Counted from the stretch's first letter, positions 8,161 through 17,680 are shown. The stretch: DNA of 64,000 nt from Nitrobacter sp051912485 (GCF_051912485.1 NZ_CP196822.1:3596001-3660000), one strand, 5' to 3'. Notes: generated by a model not told the origin, from the sequence alone. Numbers and translations are program-made.

Positions 8161-9549
8161 CTACTCGCGCACGCGGGACAACAGCGCAAGCCCGGCGACG
8201 AAGAACAGCACCAGCACCGCCATGCCCGCCTTCTGGCTTGCGGTGATCGCGGTGATGAAGCCGATCAGCAACGGGCCGATGAACGACGTCACCTTTCCGG
8301 TGAGCGCGAACAATCCAAAAAACTGCGCGATGCGGTCTTTCGGCGCGAGCCGGATCAGCAACGTCCGCGAGGCCGCCTGCAAAGGACCGCCGGCTCCGCC
8401 GATCAGGCAGCCGAGGATGAGGTAGGCCTTCTCCGCGGGTGACGCGAACAGCCCGCCGCCGGGCACGGGCGGCGCGACCTTCACGAACAGGATCGAATCC
8501 TTCTCCACCATCAGGATCGCCGCGATCGATAACAATAAGACAGTCATGCTCGCTGCGATGACGACTTTCGGACCCACCTTGTCGTCGAGCTTGCCGCCGA
8601 TCCACGCGCCGAGCGCGCCGGCAACGGCAAGCAGGATGCCGAACACTCCCATCTGTATGGTTTGCCAGCCGAAGGTGCCGGCGGCATAAATGCCGCCGAA
8701 TGCAAACAGCGACACCAGCCCATCAGTGTAGATCATGTTGGCGAGCAGGAAGGTCGCGATCGATTTTCGCTTTGGCAGTTCACTGAGCGTTCCGCGCAGT
8801 TCGATCAATCCTTCGCGCAGCGCCGCTCGCACCGGACGCTTGGCCGGGAAATCCGGTGTCAGCAAAAACATCGGCAGCACGAAGATGATGAACCAGAGGC
8901 CGGTCAAGGGACCCGTGATGCGATCGCCCTGATGGGTGACGGGATCGAGACCGAACAGCGGCGACAAGCCGAACAGAGTTTTGCCCGTGGCGGGATTGGC
9001 GGCGAGGAAGCCGAGCACCAGGACGAGGCTGAGGATGCCGCCGATGTAGCCGGTGGCCCATCCGGTCCCCGAAAGTCGGCCGATCTTGTGGGGCGGCACC
9101 AGCGACGGCATCATCGCGTTGTTGAACACGGTGGCGAACTCGACGCCGATGGTGGCGATGCCATAGGCGATCAATAGCGGCAGAATTACGCTCGGGTCGC
9201 CGGGCTTACCGATCCACATCAGGCTGGAGCCGATCACCAGCAGCGCACCGAAGGTTGCGATCCACGGCTTACGCCGGCCGCTGGCATCGGCGATGGCGCC
9301 GAGCACCGGCGAGGCGAGCGCGATCACGATGCCGGCCGCGCCCGTCGCAAATCCCCACAGCGATTGCCCCTCGACCGGCGTCGCCGCGACGAAGGTTGCG
9401 AAATAGGGCGCGAATACGAAGGTCGTGATCAGCGTGAAATAGGGCTGCGCCGCCCAGTCGAACATGATCCAGCTCGCAACCGCCGTGCGTGACGCATAGC
9501 GCGTCTCAAGTTCGGCATTGCCTGCTGGTATGGCCGTCGTCACCGTCAT
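8161..9549 (-). CDS. UMF1-family MFS transporter (Atg22-like)
   Basis: 462-residue integral membrane protein with about 12 hydrophobic segments. The N-terminus (ASWIMFDWAAQPYFTLITTF) is the hallmark of the UMF1/Atg22-like major facilitator family, whose bacterial substrates are not established. The frame is open to 9663, but the ATG at 9549 gives the standard N-terminus and has GGGA upstream; the preceding 38 codons look non-coding. It is convergent with the thiosulfate dehydrogenase pair and divergent from ggt. No substrate can be predicted from context. Confidence 0.85.
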   Translation of the reverse strand: MTVTTAIPAGNAELETRYASRTAVASWIMFDWAAQPYFTLITTFVFAPYFATFVAATPVEGQSLWGFATGAAGIVIALASPVLGAIADASGRRKPWIATFGALLVIGSSLMWIGKPGDPSVILPLLIAYGIATIGVEFATVFNNAMMPSLVPPHKIGRLSGTGWATGYIGGILSLVLVLGFLAANPATGKTLFGLSPLFGLDPVTHQGDRITGPLTGLWFIIFVLPMFLLTPDFPAKRPVRAALREGLIELRGTLSELPKRKSIATFLLANMIYTDGLVSLFAFGGIYAAGTFGWQTIQMGVFGILLAVAGALGAWIGGKLDDKVGPKVVIAASMTVLLLSIAAILMVEKDSILFVKVAPPVPGGGLFASPAEKAYLILGCLIGGAGGPLQAASRTLLIRLAPKDRIAQFFGLFALTGKVTSFIGPLLIGFITAITASQKAGMAVLVLFFVAGLALLSRVRE

Positions 9550-9678
9550 GATCGATATGTCCCGTCGGATCACGCGGGGCGTCTGGCCTCGCGCGCCGAA
9601 ATCCCTATAGCATTGATTGGTTGACGGAACGACACCACAGCGGGATGAGGGTTCCGCTCGCATTGGAATCGATCGTTC

Positions 9679-9709
9679 ATGATTTTAGATCAATTCGATC
9701 CAAAATCAT
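9679..9709. repeat. 31-bp imperfect palindrome between the MFS gene and ggt
   Basis: ATGATTTT at 9679-9686 is matched by AAAATCAT at 9702-9709, and the interior GATC elements also pair, giving a near-complete palindrome with only a few central mismatches. It sits in the divergent promoter region, 31 bp before the preferred ggt start. It could be an operator or a dispersed intergenic repeat of this genus; one copy only was seen here. Confidence 0.6.
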
Positions 9710-9739
9710 CGTGATCGAGCATCACCCATGGAGCAATGC

Positions 9740-11497
9740 ATGATCCGCCGCAGGCCATTCCGACACATGTTTTTCGTGATCGCCTTTTCCGTGATCGCTG
9801 CATTGATGGTGATTGGGACGCCCGCGTCCGCGCAGGATGCACGCGGCGCTTCCCCGCTGCTCTCATCCGGTGTGAGCCGTCCGACGGTCGCGAAACACGG
9901 CATGGTGGTGGCGCAGGAGGAACTCGCAGCCGCGATCGGCGCGCAGGTGCTGGCGCGTGGCGGCAATGCAGTCGATGCGGCGGTGGCGACCGGCTTCGCC
10001 ATGGCGGTCACCTATCCGCGCGCCGGTAATATCGGCGGCGGCGGCTTCATGGTGATTCACCTTGCCGATCGCAATCGAGACATCGCCATCGACTATCGCG
10101 AGACCGCGCCGGCCGCGACAACCCGCGACATCTTCCTGGGCGCCGACGGCAAACCGGAGCCTGCGAAGTCGCGCGATTCGGCGCTTGGCATCGGCGTGCC
10201 CGGAACCGTGGCTGGCCTCGCTTTGGCGCTCGACAAATACGGCTCGGGCAAGTTTGCGCTCGCCGATCTGCTCAAGCCAGCGATCACGCTGGCGCGTGAC
10301 GGGTTCAAAATCGACGACGACACCGCCGACACGCTGCCGCAATGGCACCGGCGTCTCGCGCCTTGGCCGTCGTCCATTGCGATATTTTCGCGCCCCGACG
10401 GCAGCTCGCTGCGCGATGGCGACCTTCTGATTCAAACCGATCTGGCCGCGACCCTGACCGCGATCGCCGAGGGCGGGCCACGAGGCTTTTATGAAGGCCC
10501 GGTGGCTTCGAAGCTGGTGAAGGCAATCCGCGCCGCCGGCGGGATCATGACGCTGGATGATCTGAAGTCCTATCAGCCGCTGGTCCGCGAACCGGTGCGC
10601 GGCAGCTACCGCGGCTACGACATTGTCTCGATGCCGCTGTCGTCGTCCGGCGGCACCGTGCTGATGGAATCGCTGAACATCCTCGAAGGATTTCCGATGC
10701 GCGATCTGCATCAGGGTTCGGTCGATTCGCTGCATCTTCTGATCGAGGCGATGAAGCGCGCCTATGCCGACCGCGCGCGCTATCTCGGCGATCCCGCCTT
10801 CGTGCACGCGCCGATCGCAACGCTGCTCGCCAAGGACTATGCCGCAAAGCAGCGCGCCTCGATCGACATGACCCGCGCGATGCCCGCCGACGCGGTGCCA
10901 TTGCCGCCACCGCACGAGGGCGAAAACACCACGCATTTTTCCGTGGCCGATGCCTTCGGCAACGCGGTCAGCAACACATATACGCTCAACTTCAGCTACG
11001 GCGTCGGACTGGTGGCGGAAGGCACCGGCGTCCTCCTCAACAACGAGCTTGACGATTTCACCGCAGCGCCGGGCGCGTCGAATGCCTATGGCCTTGTCGG
11101 GTTCGAGGCCAACCTGCCCGGCCCCGGCAAGCGCCCGCTGTCCTCGATGACGCCAACCATCGTGCTGAAGGACGGCAGGCCGGTGCTGGTGACGGGATCG
11201 CCCGGCGGCAGTCGCATCGTCTCCACGGTCCTGCAGGTGATCGTCAACGTACTCGACTACGATATGAACATCGCTGCCGCGGTCGATGCGCCGCGCTTGC
11301 ATCATCAATGGCTGCCGGATCAGGTCCGCGCCGAGCACGGCTTCCCCGAGCAAATTATCGCGGGATTGCGAACGAGGGGCCACACCGTCGTTGTGCCGAT
11401 GGGACAGACCTCCGCCAACTCCATCGCCATCACACCGGATGGCTTCTTCGGGGCGGCGGATCCGAGAACGCGCGGGTCGAGTGCTGCGGGATATTGA
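9740..11497 (+). CDS. ggt: Gamma-glutamyltransferase precursor
   Basis: 585-residue periplasmic precursor. Residues 1-32 are a signal peptide ending A-S-A-Q-D. The protein is expected to self-cleave before Thr397 in the N-T-T-H-F-S-V motif, yielding large and small subunits; this Thr is the nucleophile that transfers the gamma-glutamyl group of glutathione to water or amino acids. G-S-P-G-G-S-R-I in the small subunit is the oxyanion-hole element. An ATG at 9728 is in frame, but the one at 9740 has GGAG six bases upstream. It stands alone, divergent from the MFS transporter and followed by a separate promoter. Confidence 0.93.
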   Translation: MIRRRPFRHMFFVIAFSVIAALMVIGTPASAQDARGASPLLSSGVSRPTVAKHGMVVAQEELAAAIGAQVLARGGNAVDAAVATGFAMAVTYPRAGNIGGGGFMVIHLADRNRDIAIDYRETAPAATTRDIFLGADGKPEPAKSRDSALGIGVPGTVAGLALALDKYGSGKFALADLLKPAITLARDGFKIDDDTADTLPQWHRRLAPWPSSIAIFSRPDGSSLRDGDLLIQTDLAATLTAIAEGGPRGFYEGPVASKLVKAIRAAGGIMTLDDLKSYQPLVREPVRGSYRGYDIVSMPLSSSGGTVLMESLNILEGFPMRDLHQGSVDSLHLLIEAMKRAYADRARYLGDPAFVHAPIATLLAKDYAAKQRASIDMTRAMPADAVPLPPPHEGENTTHFSVADAFGNAVSNTYTLNFSYGVGLVAEGTGVLLNNELDDFTAAPGASNAYGLVGFEANLPGPGKRPLSSMTPTIVLKDGRPVLVTGSPGGSRIVSTVLQVIVNVLDYDMNIAAAVDAPRLHHQWLPDQVRAEHGFPEQIIAGLRTRGHTVVVPMGQTSANSIAITPDGFFGAADPRTRGSSAAGY

Positions 11498-11548
11498 GAC
11501 AGGCGGGCCGGTCAAGCCCGCCGGGGCATAGCTGAGCCCTGTCGCTGA

Positions 11549-11604
11549 TAATATTTACCCGGGTAATATTGACGTGTAAATTATATCCGGGTAATAATAG
11601 TCAG
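11549..11604 (+). promoter_or_regulatory. Sigma-70-type promoter flanked by palindromic operators
   Basis: A consensus-like promoter is visible: TTGACG at 11569-11574, exactly 17 bp, then TAATAA at 11592-11597. A perfect 12-bp palindrome TTACCCGGGTAA (11555-11566) lies just upstream of the -35 box. A second copy of its right half, CCGGGTAATA, occurs at 11559-11568 and again at 11587-11596, over the -10 box, 28 bp apart. This arrangement is what a dimeric repressor site looks like. It drives the DUF2239-MATE genes. The binding protein is not shown; DUF2239 itself is the obvious candidate. Confidence 0.7.
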
Positions 11605-11614
11605 CCTAACCATA

Positions 11615-12202
11615 ATGGACATACCGATGATCCGCGATCAGACCTCCTGTTTCACCGCGTTCGAGGGCCAGCGGCGCATCGCATCCGGCCCGCTCGCCGA
11701 TGTCGCGCTCGCGGTCAAGCGCGCGGAGACGCGCACGACCGCTCCGATCGCGATCTACAGCGACGCGACCGGGCGCCCGATCGACCTCGATCTGCGCGGG
11801 TCCGACGACGAGATCGCCGCGCGCCTGCAGCGGACCTTGCCGACCGAGGCGACCGAACCGCGCGGCCGCGGACGGCCGAAACTCGGCGTGGTCGCGCGCG
11901 AGGTGACGCTGCTGCCGCGACACTGGGAGTGGCTGAGCGCGCAGCCCGGCGGCGCGTCGGTCGCCTTACGCAAACTGGTCGACGAGGCGCGCCGTGCCAA
12001 TGGCGACAGGGATCGCCACCGCGTAGCGCGCGACGCCGCCTATCACTTCATGTCCGCGATGGCGGGCAATCTTGCAAACTTCGAGGAAGCCACACGCGCG
12101 CTATACGCCGACGACCAACGGCGGCTGGCAGACTTGATCGCCGGCTGGCCGGACGACATCCGCGATCACGTCAATAAACTCGCTTTCGGCGGTGCCGTCT
12201 GA
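11615..12202 (+). CDS. DUF2239 family protein, candidate ribbon-helix-helix regulator
   Basis: 195 residues (191 if the ATG at 11627 is used). The N-terminal half (about 10-80) is the DUF2239 domain (FEGQRRIASGPLADVALAVK). A G-R-G-R-P-K AT-hook-like linker near residue 88 is followed by R-E-V-T-L-L-P-R-H-W-E-W-L and a helix-turn-helix stretch S-V-A-L-R-K-L-V-D-E-A-R, which has the pattern of a ribbon-helix-helix DNA-binding domain. The family's function is not established. Lying directly behind a promoter with palindromic sites and 20 bp ahead of a MATE efflux gene, it is plausibly an autoregulating repressor of the pump; this is inference. Confidence 0.78.
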   Translation: MDIPMIRDQTSCFTAFEGQRRIASGPLADVALAVKRAETRTTAPIAIYSDATGRPIDLDLRGSDDEIAARLQRTLPTEATEPRGRGRPKLGVVAREVTLLPRHWEWLSAQPGGASVALRKLVDEARRANGDRDRHRVARDAAYHFMSAMAGNLANFEEATRALYADDQRRLADLIAGWPDDIRDHVNKLAFGGAV

Positions 12203-12222
12203 ACTCACGCAAGGATCCGATC

Positions 12223-13572
12223 ATGACCGCCGCGCGACCGCTGTGGCAGGCGTACCTCGCCTTCCTGATGCCGATGATGTTGAGCAACGTCCTGCAGTCG
12301 CTGTTCGGCACCATCAATGGCATCTACCTCGGCCAGATGATCGGCGTCGATGCGCTCGCCGCCGCCTCGATCTTCTTTCCGGTGATGTTCTTCTTCATCT
12401 CCTTCATCATCGGGCTCGGCGCGGGTTCGTCGGTGCTGATCGGCCAGGCGTGGGGCGCGCGCGCAGGGGACAAGGCGAAGGCGATCGCCGGGACCACGCT
12501 GGCGCTGACATTGCTCGGCGGCGGCGTGATCGCGGTCGGCGGCGGGCTGTTCGCACGCCATCTGATGGTCGCGCTGGCAACGCCGCCCAACATTCTCGAC
12601 GCCGCGACCGACTACGCCCGTATCATGTTGGTCACCATGCCGGCGACGTTCACTTTCCTGCTGGCCACCGCGATGATGCGAGGCGTGGGCGACACCGTTA
12701 CTCCTTTATGGGCGCTAGCGATCTCGACCGTGATCGGGCTCGTCGTCACGCCGGCGCTGATCCAGGGATGGTTTGGGATGCCGCAGCTCGGCGTCGCCAG
12801 CGCCGCGATTGCCGCCGCGATCTCGTCGGTCGTGACGCTGTTGTGGCTCGGTGTGCACATGCGGCGGATAAATCATCCGCTGGCGCCCGATGCGGTGCTT
12901 CTGCGCGCCATGCGGCTCGATCGCGAACTGCTCGGCAAGGTGCTGCGCATCGGAGTGCCCACCGCGGTCCAGCTCGTGGTGATGTCGCTCGCGGAAATCG
13001 TCCTGCTCGGCATCGTCAACGGGTTCGGCTCCGAGGCCACGGCCGCCTATGGCGCCGTCAACCAGGTGTTGAGCTACGTACAATTCCCGGCGATCTCGAT
13101 CGCCATCACCGCGTCGATCTTCGCGGCGCAAGCGATCGGCGCGGGTCATAACCAGCGGATCGGTTCGATCGTGCGCACCGGGATGTGGCTCAATCTGCTT
13201 TTGACCGGCGGCCTTGTGGCGCTCGGCTACCTGCTGTCGCGGATCATCATCGGACTTTTTATCACGAGCCCCGAGGTCCTCGATCTGGCGCAGACGCTGT
13301 TGTTCCTCGTGCTCTGGAGTACGATCCCGTTCGGCATGGCCACTTTGTTCTCAGCCACCATGCGCGCGAGCGGCACGGTGCTGGTGCCGACGCTGCTGTC
13401 TATTCTCGCGATCGTCGCGGTCGAGGTGCCCGTCGCGGTCGTGCTCAGCCGCCGGATCGGGGTCGAAGGCGTCTGGATCGCCTACCCCGCCGCATTCTGC
13501 ACCATGATGGTGCTGCAAATGGCCTTCTACCGGTTGGTCTGGCGCAAGCGCGAGATCAAGCGGCTGATCTGA
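12223..13572 (+). CDS. MATE family multidrug efflux transporter
   Basis: 449 residues, about 12 membrane helices, with the two-fold repeat of MATE transporters: P-M-M-L-S-N-V-L-Q-S-L-F in the first half and a matching P-T-A-V-Q-L-V-V-M-S near residue 245. Such proteins export cationic drugs or metabolites in exchange for H+ or Na+. It starts 20 bp after the DUF2239 gene and is very likely co-transcribed from the operator-flanked promoter upstream. Start ATG at 12223 preceded by AAGGAT. Substrate unknown. Confidence 0.92.
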   Translation: MTAARPLWQAYLAFLMPMMLSNVLQSLFGTINGIYLGQMIGVDALAAASIFFPVMFFFISFIIGLGAGSSVLIGQAWGARAGDKAKAIAGTTLALTLLGGGVIAVGGGLFARHLMVALATPPNILDAATDYARIMLVTMPATFTFLLATAMMRGVGDTVTPLWALAISTVIGLVVTPALIQGWFGMPQLGVASAAIAAAISSVVTLLWLGVHMRRINHPLAPDAVLLRAMRLDRELLGKVLRIGVPTAVQLVVMSLAEIVLLGIVNGFGSEATAAYGAVNQVLSYVQFPAISIAITASIFAAQAIGAGHNQRIGSIVRTGMWLNLLLTGGLVALGYLLSRIIIGLFITSPEVLDLAQTLLFLVLWSTIPFGMATLFSATMRASGTVLVPTLLSILAIVAVEVPVAVVLSRRIGVEGVWIAYPAAFCTMMVLQMAFYRLVWRKREIKRLI

Positions 13573-13647
13573 TGGGATAGAGTCGTCTAACGGCACGCGA
13601 GCCGGTACCGAAGAGAACTCAGGACACAACAAATACGGAGCACATCC

Positions 13648-14568
13648 ATGCGCATTCTCGTTGTGGGAGCCGGCGCGACCGGCGGCTATTTCGGCGGCAG
13701 GGTGCTCCAGGCCGGTCAGAATGTCACCTTTCTGGTGCGTCCTAAACGCGCCACTGAGCTGGCGAGCGCCGGTCTCGTAATCAGGAGCCCGCACGGCGAC
13801 GTGACGCTGACGAATCCGCCGACGGTGCAGGCCGACGCGCTGAGCGAGACGTTCGACGTCATCCTGCTGAGCTGCAAGGCCTTCGATCTCGATGACGCGA
13901 TCAAGTCATTTGCGCCCGCGGTCGGGCCACACACGGCGATCATCCCGTTGCTCAACGGGATGCGGCATATGGAGACGCTCGACGCGAAATTCGGTCGCGA
14001 GCGCGTGCTCGGCGGCCTGTGTTCGCTCGCGGTCACACTCAGCGAGAAGCGTGAAGTGGTCCAGCTCGCGCCGATGCAGTCGCTTGGTTTCGGTGAACGC
14101 GACGGCGGCACAAGCGACCGCGTCAAAGCCATCACTGAGGTCTTCGCCAGCGGCAATTGCGGATCGCAGGCGTCCGAGCACATCATCCAGGACATGTGGG
14201 AGAAGTGGGTGTTTTTGGCGACGCTGGCCGGCGCCACCTGCCTGATGCGCGCGTCCATCGGACAGATCGTCGCCGCGCCCGGCGGGCGGGATTTCATCCT
14301 CAGCACCCGCGACGAAATCGCCGGGATCGCAAAGGCGGCCGGTCATGCGCCGCGCGAAGCAATCATGACCCGCACCACCGGAATCCTGACGACGGAAGGC
14401 TCGCCACTGACCGCTTCCATGTTCCGCGACATCGAGGCGGGCGCGCGGGTCGAGGCCGATCACATCATCGGCGATCTCATCACCCGCGCCGAGGCCGCGA
14501 AGCTGCCGGTGCCGAAGCTGCGCACGATCTATACGCATCTGAAGGCGTATGAGAAACAGCGGGGATGA
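13648..14568 (+). CDS. Ketopantoate reductase family protein (ApbA/PanE)
   Basis: 306 residues with an N-terminal NADP-binding Rossmann motif (VVGAGATGGYFGG) and the C-terminal six-helix domain of 2-dehydropantoate 2-reductases, including the S-C-K-A-F-D element near residue 75 and L-x-N-G near 108. PanE reduces ketopantoate to pantoate in CoA synthesis. Several paralogues of unknown substrate exist in this bacterial group, and this one is not beside other pan genes, so the exact substrate is unsure. Preceded by its own intergenic space of 75 bp; convergent with the GST gene. Confidence 0.8.
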   Translation: MRILVVGAGATGGYFGGRVLQAGQNVTFLVRPKRATELASAGLVIRSPHGDVTLTNPPTVQADALSETFDVILLSCKAFDLDDAIKSFAPAVGPHTAIIPLLNGMRHMETLDAKFGRERVLGGLCSLAVTLSEKREVVQLAPMQSLGFGERDGGTSDRVKAITEVFASGNCGSQASEHIIQDMWEKWVFLATLAGATCLMRASIGQIVAAPGGRDFILSTRDEIAGIAKAAGHAPREAIMTRTTGILTTEGSPLTASMFRDIEAGARVEADHIIGDLITRAEAAKLPVPKLRTIYTHLKAYEKQRG

Positions 14569-14583
14569 CCGCCACAGCGGTCC

Positions 14584-15276
14584 TCAGAAATCGAGGTCCA
14601 CGTAGGTGCGCGATGCCGGCACGCCCGCCAGCCACTCGCTTAGCAGCGGACGGAACGAGGGCCGCGACTTGATCCGCGCGTACCAGGCCTTTGCCGCCTC
14701 GTCCTCGGCCCATGGCACATCGCCGAGATAATCAATCGCCGACAGGTGCGCCGCGGCGGCAAGATCAGCATAGGTCAGCCGATCACCGGCCAGATAATTC
14801 CGTGTCCGCGCCAGCCAGCCGATATAGGCCAGATGATAGCGCACATTCGCCTTGGCCGCGCGGATCACATCGGTCTCGGGCGGCCCGCCGCCGATGTCCT
14901 CGCCCATGAAGCGCTTGTAGATGCGCTCCGTCACCAGCGGGCTGGAGACTTCCTCGAAGAATTTCTCGTTGAACCATGCCATCAGGCGGCGCACCTCGAT
15001 GCGCTCGGGCATCGACACAGGCAATAGCCGCCGCTCGCCGACCCGTTCGCCATAGGTCTCGTCGAGATAGTCCGCGATGATGCTGGCGCCGGGGACCGCG
15101 GGAACGCCTTCGGCGATCAGCACCGGCGTGGTGCCGGCCGGGTTAAGCGCCAGGAATGCTTCGCGCCGCTCCCACACCCGCTCCTCCACCGGCCGCACGT
15201 CGAGGCCGTGCTCGCCGAGAACAAGGCGAATGAAGCGCGATTGCGGACAGAATGGATGGTGAAACAGCGTGAACAT
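14584..15276 (-). CDS. Glutathione S-transferase family protein
   Basis: 230 residues. The thioredoxin-fold N-domain starts FTLFHHPFCPQSRFIRLVL, with Cys10 in the position used by glutaredoxin-like or omega/beta-type GSTs, and contains the cis-proline N-P-A-G-T-T-P-V-L segment near 45-53 that binds glutathione. The C-terminal helical domain has the N-capping D-R-L-T-Y-A-D motif near residue 168. Substrate unknown. Convergent with the ketopantoate reductase gene (15 bp apart) and divergent from uppP. Confidence 0.87.
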   Translation of the reverse strand: MFTLFHHPFCPQSRFIRLVLGEHGLDVRPVEERVWERREAFLALNPAGTTPVLIAEGVPAVPGASIIADYLDETYGERVGERRLLPVSMPERIEVRRLMAWFNEKFFEEVSSPLVTERIYKRFMGEDIGGGPPETDVIRAAKANVRYHLAYIGWLARTRNYLAGDRLTYADLAAAAHLSAIDYLGDVPWAEDEAAKAWYARIKSRPSFRPLLSEWLAGVPASRTYVDLDF

Positions 15277-15466
15277 GACGCCCTTGATAGGTTTGCGATG
15301 CTTAAAAAAGTATCTCTAATGCGTTAACGGCGCTGGCCCTCGACCGGCCGGAGCTCCCCGGGGCGCGTGATCGCGGGTCAGACGAATTTCGGCATTGCCG
15401 CAATGCGGCGAATAAGCGAGAAAAGCCTGCCATCTGGCGTCGAATGCGATTCGGAGCAGGAATTCC

Positions 15467-16273
15467 ATGTTTTCCGATGTGATCAGAGCCGTCATTCTGG
15501 GGATCGTCGAAGGCGTCACCGAATTCCTGCCGGTGTCCTCGACCGGCCATCTGCTGCTGGCGGAGCGCTTCTTCGATCTCGGTGCGGGAAATTTCTGGAA
15601 CACGTTCACGGTTCTGATCCAGCTCGGCGCGATTCTCGCGATTGTCGTGATCTATTTCTCCAAACTGTGGCGGATCGCGCTCGGCGCGCTTTCCAACCCT
15701 GAGGACCGGCGCTTCGTGATCGGCGTTCTCGCGGCCTTCCTGCCGGCCGTCATCGTCGGGCTGATCGCTGGCAAATACATCAAGGAGCTGCTGTTCAATC
15801 CGTGGGTGGTATGCTTCTCGCTGATCGTCGGCGGAGCGGTACTGATGTGGGTCGATCAGCTTGATCACCGGCCGCGCGAACACGACGCCACAACCTTTCC
15901 GCTGCCGATGTATATCTGGATCGGCATCGCGCAGTGCACGGCGATGATTCCCGGCGTGTCGCGCTCCGGCGCCACCATCGTCTCGGCGATGCTGCTCGGC
16001 GCCGACAAGCGCGCGGCGGCGGAGTTTTCCTTCTTCCTCGCGATCCCCACCATGATCGGGGCCTTCGCCTATGATTTCTACAAAAGCCGCGCCGAGATGA
16101 CGACCGAGCATCTCGGGATCGTCGCGATCGGCTTCGTGGTGTCGTTCGTCACGGCGATCGTCGTGGTGAAGGCGTTTTTGAGCTACGTTACGCGTAACGG
16201 CTTCACGTTCTTCGCCTGGTGGCGGGTGATCGTCGGCACGCTCGGCCTGATCGCGCTCGCGCTAGGGCGGTAA
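15467..16273 (+). CDS. uppP: Undecaprenyl-diphosphatase UppP
   Basis: 268-residue polytopic membrane enzyme of the BacA family. It dephosphorylates undecaprenyl diphosphate, recycling the lipid carrier of peptidoglycan and O-antigen synthesis, and gives bacitracin tolerance. Both family signatures are present: G-V-T-E-F-L-P-V-S-S-T-G-H near residues 16-28 and P-G-V-S-R-S-G-A-T near 161-169. ATG at 15467 has GGAG upstream. Convergent with the NDUFA9-like gene. Confidence 0.95.
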   Translation: MFSDVIRAVILGIVEGVTEFLPVSSTGHLLLAERFFDLGAGNFWNTFTVLIQLGAILAIVVIYFSKLWRIALGALSNPEDRRFVIGVLAAFLPAVIVGLIAGKYIKELLFNPWVVCFSLIVGGAVLMWVDQLDHRPREHDATTFPLPMYIWIGIAQCTAMIPGVSRSGATIVSAMLLGADKRAAAEFSFFLAIPTMIGAFAYDFYKSRAEMTTEHLGIVAIGFVVSFVTAIVVVKAFLSYVTRNGFTFFAWWRVIVGTLGLIALALGR

Positions 16274-16310
16274 TCTTTCCCGCGAACGCAGAGATGACAC
16301 ACCAGGCCTC

Positions 16311-17279
16311 TCACGCCCCCTTCGGCGCGAACTGGCCGGCCTTGCGGAAACGCCAGAGATACTGCGGCACCACGGCCTCCATCGAGTCCGGCGAGATCCC
16401 GAGTCCCTGCAACGTCAGACCTGCGGCCGTCGCCGCGTCGGAAACCACGTTGTCGGTCTTGAGCATCGTGACCTGATCGGGCGTCAATTTCAGCGCCCCC
16501 GGCGCGAACTGCAGGAACATCGCCTTGAGCCGGGCGATTGCGAACGGCACTGGCACCAATATCCGCTCGCGCTCGATGACCCGCAGGATGATCTGCATGA
16601 TCTCGCGCATCGACAGCACTTCGGGGCCACCGAGTTCGTACACCGCGCCCGCCTTGGTCTTACCATCGACCGCGTCCGCGACGGCGGTGGCGACGTCGCC
16701 GACATAGACCGGCTGCAGCTTCGTCGCGCCGCCGCCGATCAGCGGCAGCACCGGCGACATCCGCGCCAGCGCGGCAAACCGGTTGGCGAACTGGTCTTCG
16801 GAGCCGAACACCACCGACGGCCGCAGGATGGTCGCGGACGGCACGGCCGCCAGCACCGCCTTTTCGCCGGCAGCCTTGGCGCGGGCGTAAGCCGAGTCCG
16901 ATTTGCTATCGGCGCCGATCGCCGAGACATGCACCATGCGCGCACCAGCGGCCGCGGCCGCCTTCGCCACCGTCGCGGCGCCCTCGGCCACCACAGCTTC
17001 GAAGGTCTGCGCGCCGCTCTTGCTCAGAATGCCGACGAGGTTGATCGCCACATGGGAGTCGCGCATCGCCGTGCGAACCGACGCCGGATAGCGCAAATTG
17101 ACCTGCACGGCATGGATCTGGCCGACTTTGCCGAGCGGCTGCAAATGTCCCGCCAGTTCCGGACGCCGGACCCCGACCCGGATACGGTAGTCCCGCTTGG
17201 CGAGCGCGCGAACCACATGCCGGCCGAGGAAGCCCGAGCCTCCGAAAACCGTGACGAGGGTATCCGTATTCGATGTCAT
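16311..17279 (-). CDS. NDUFA9-like NAD(P)-binding protein (complex I accessory family)
   Basis: 322 residues of the atypical short-chain dehydrogenase/epimerase family that includes the mitochondrial complex I subunit NDUFA9. The NADP-binding motif V-T-V-F-G-G-S-G-F-L-G-R-H is at residues 8-20, followed by basic residues (R-I-R-V-G-V-R-R) typical of NADPH preference. Alphaproteobacterial members are annotated as complex I NDUFA9 subunit family proteins, but a structural role in bacterial complex I is not proven. The start at 17279 is chosen by homology; the open frame continues 27 codons upstream without support. Confidence 0.88.
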   Translation of the reverse strand: MTSNTDTLVTVFGGSGFLGRHVVRALAKRDYRIRVGVRRPELAGHLQPLGKVGQIHAVQVNLRYPASVRTAMRDSHVAINLVGILSKSGAQTFEAVVAEGAATVAKAAAAAGARMVHVSAIGADSKSDSAYARAKAAGEKAVLAAVPSATILRPSVVFGSEDQFANRFAALARMSPVLPLIGGGATKLQPVYVGDVATAVADAVDGKTKAGAVYELGGPEVLSMREIMQIILRVIERERILVPVPFAIARLKAMFLQFAPGALKLTPDQVTMLKTDNVVSDAATAAGLTLQGLGISPDSMEAVVPQYLWRFRKAGQFAPKGA

Positions 17280-17430
17280 GGTCTGATCCTCAAGGGCTTG
17301 GGTATCCGGTCGAAAACAGGGATATTCCGCCGTTCCGCGACACGTCAACAGGCCGGGCACCCAACCACCTATTCGAGCGCCTCTTCAAGGATTTGACAAG
17401 CGCGCGGCCGATGCCTACTAACCCGCCCGG

Positions 17431-17517
<87 letters not shown>

Positions 17518-17680
17518 TTTTCTTCGGAAATTCTCCCCTTAAGCCTGCTCGCGACTTCCACCTCGCAGGCTTATCCCCGCGGGACAAATGCCAAGAATCG
17601 AAGAATCCGGGGCGAATTAGGAGCATACTCGCCTCTCCTTTTTTTGTTAAACTCATCCGTGCGTCAGGAGTGCAACGTTC

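Noticed and set aside
9863..11515. 550-codon minus-strand open frame opposite ggt
   Set aside because: Arg/Gln/His-rich shadow of the ggt coding sequence; no ribosome site or homology.
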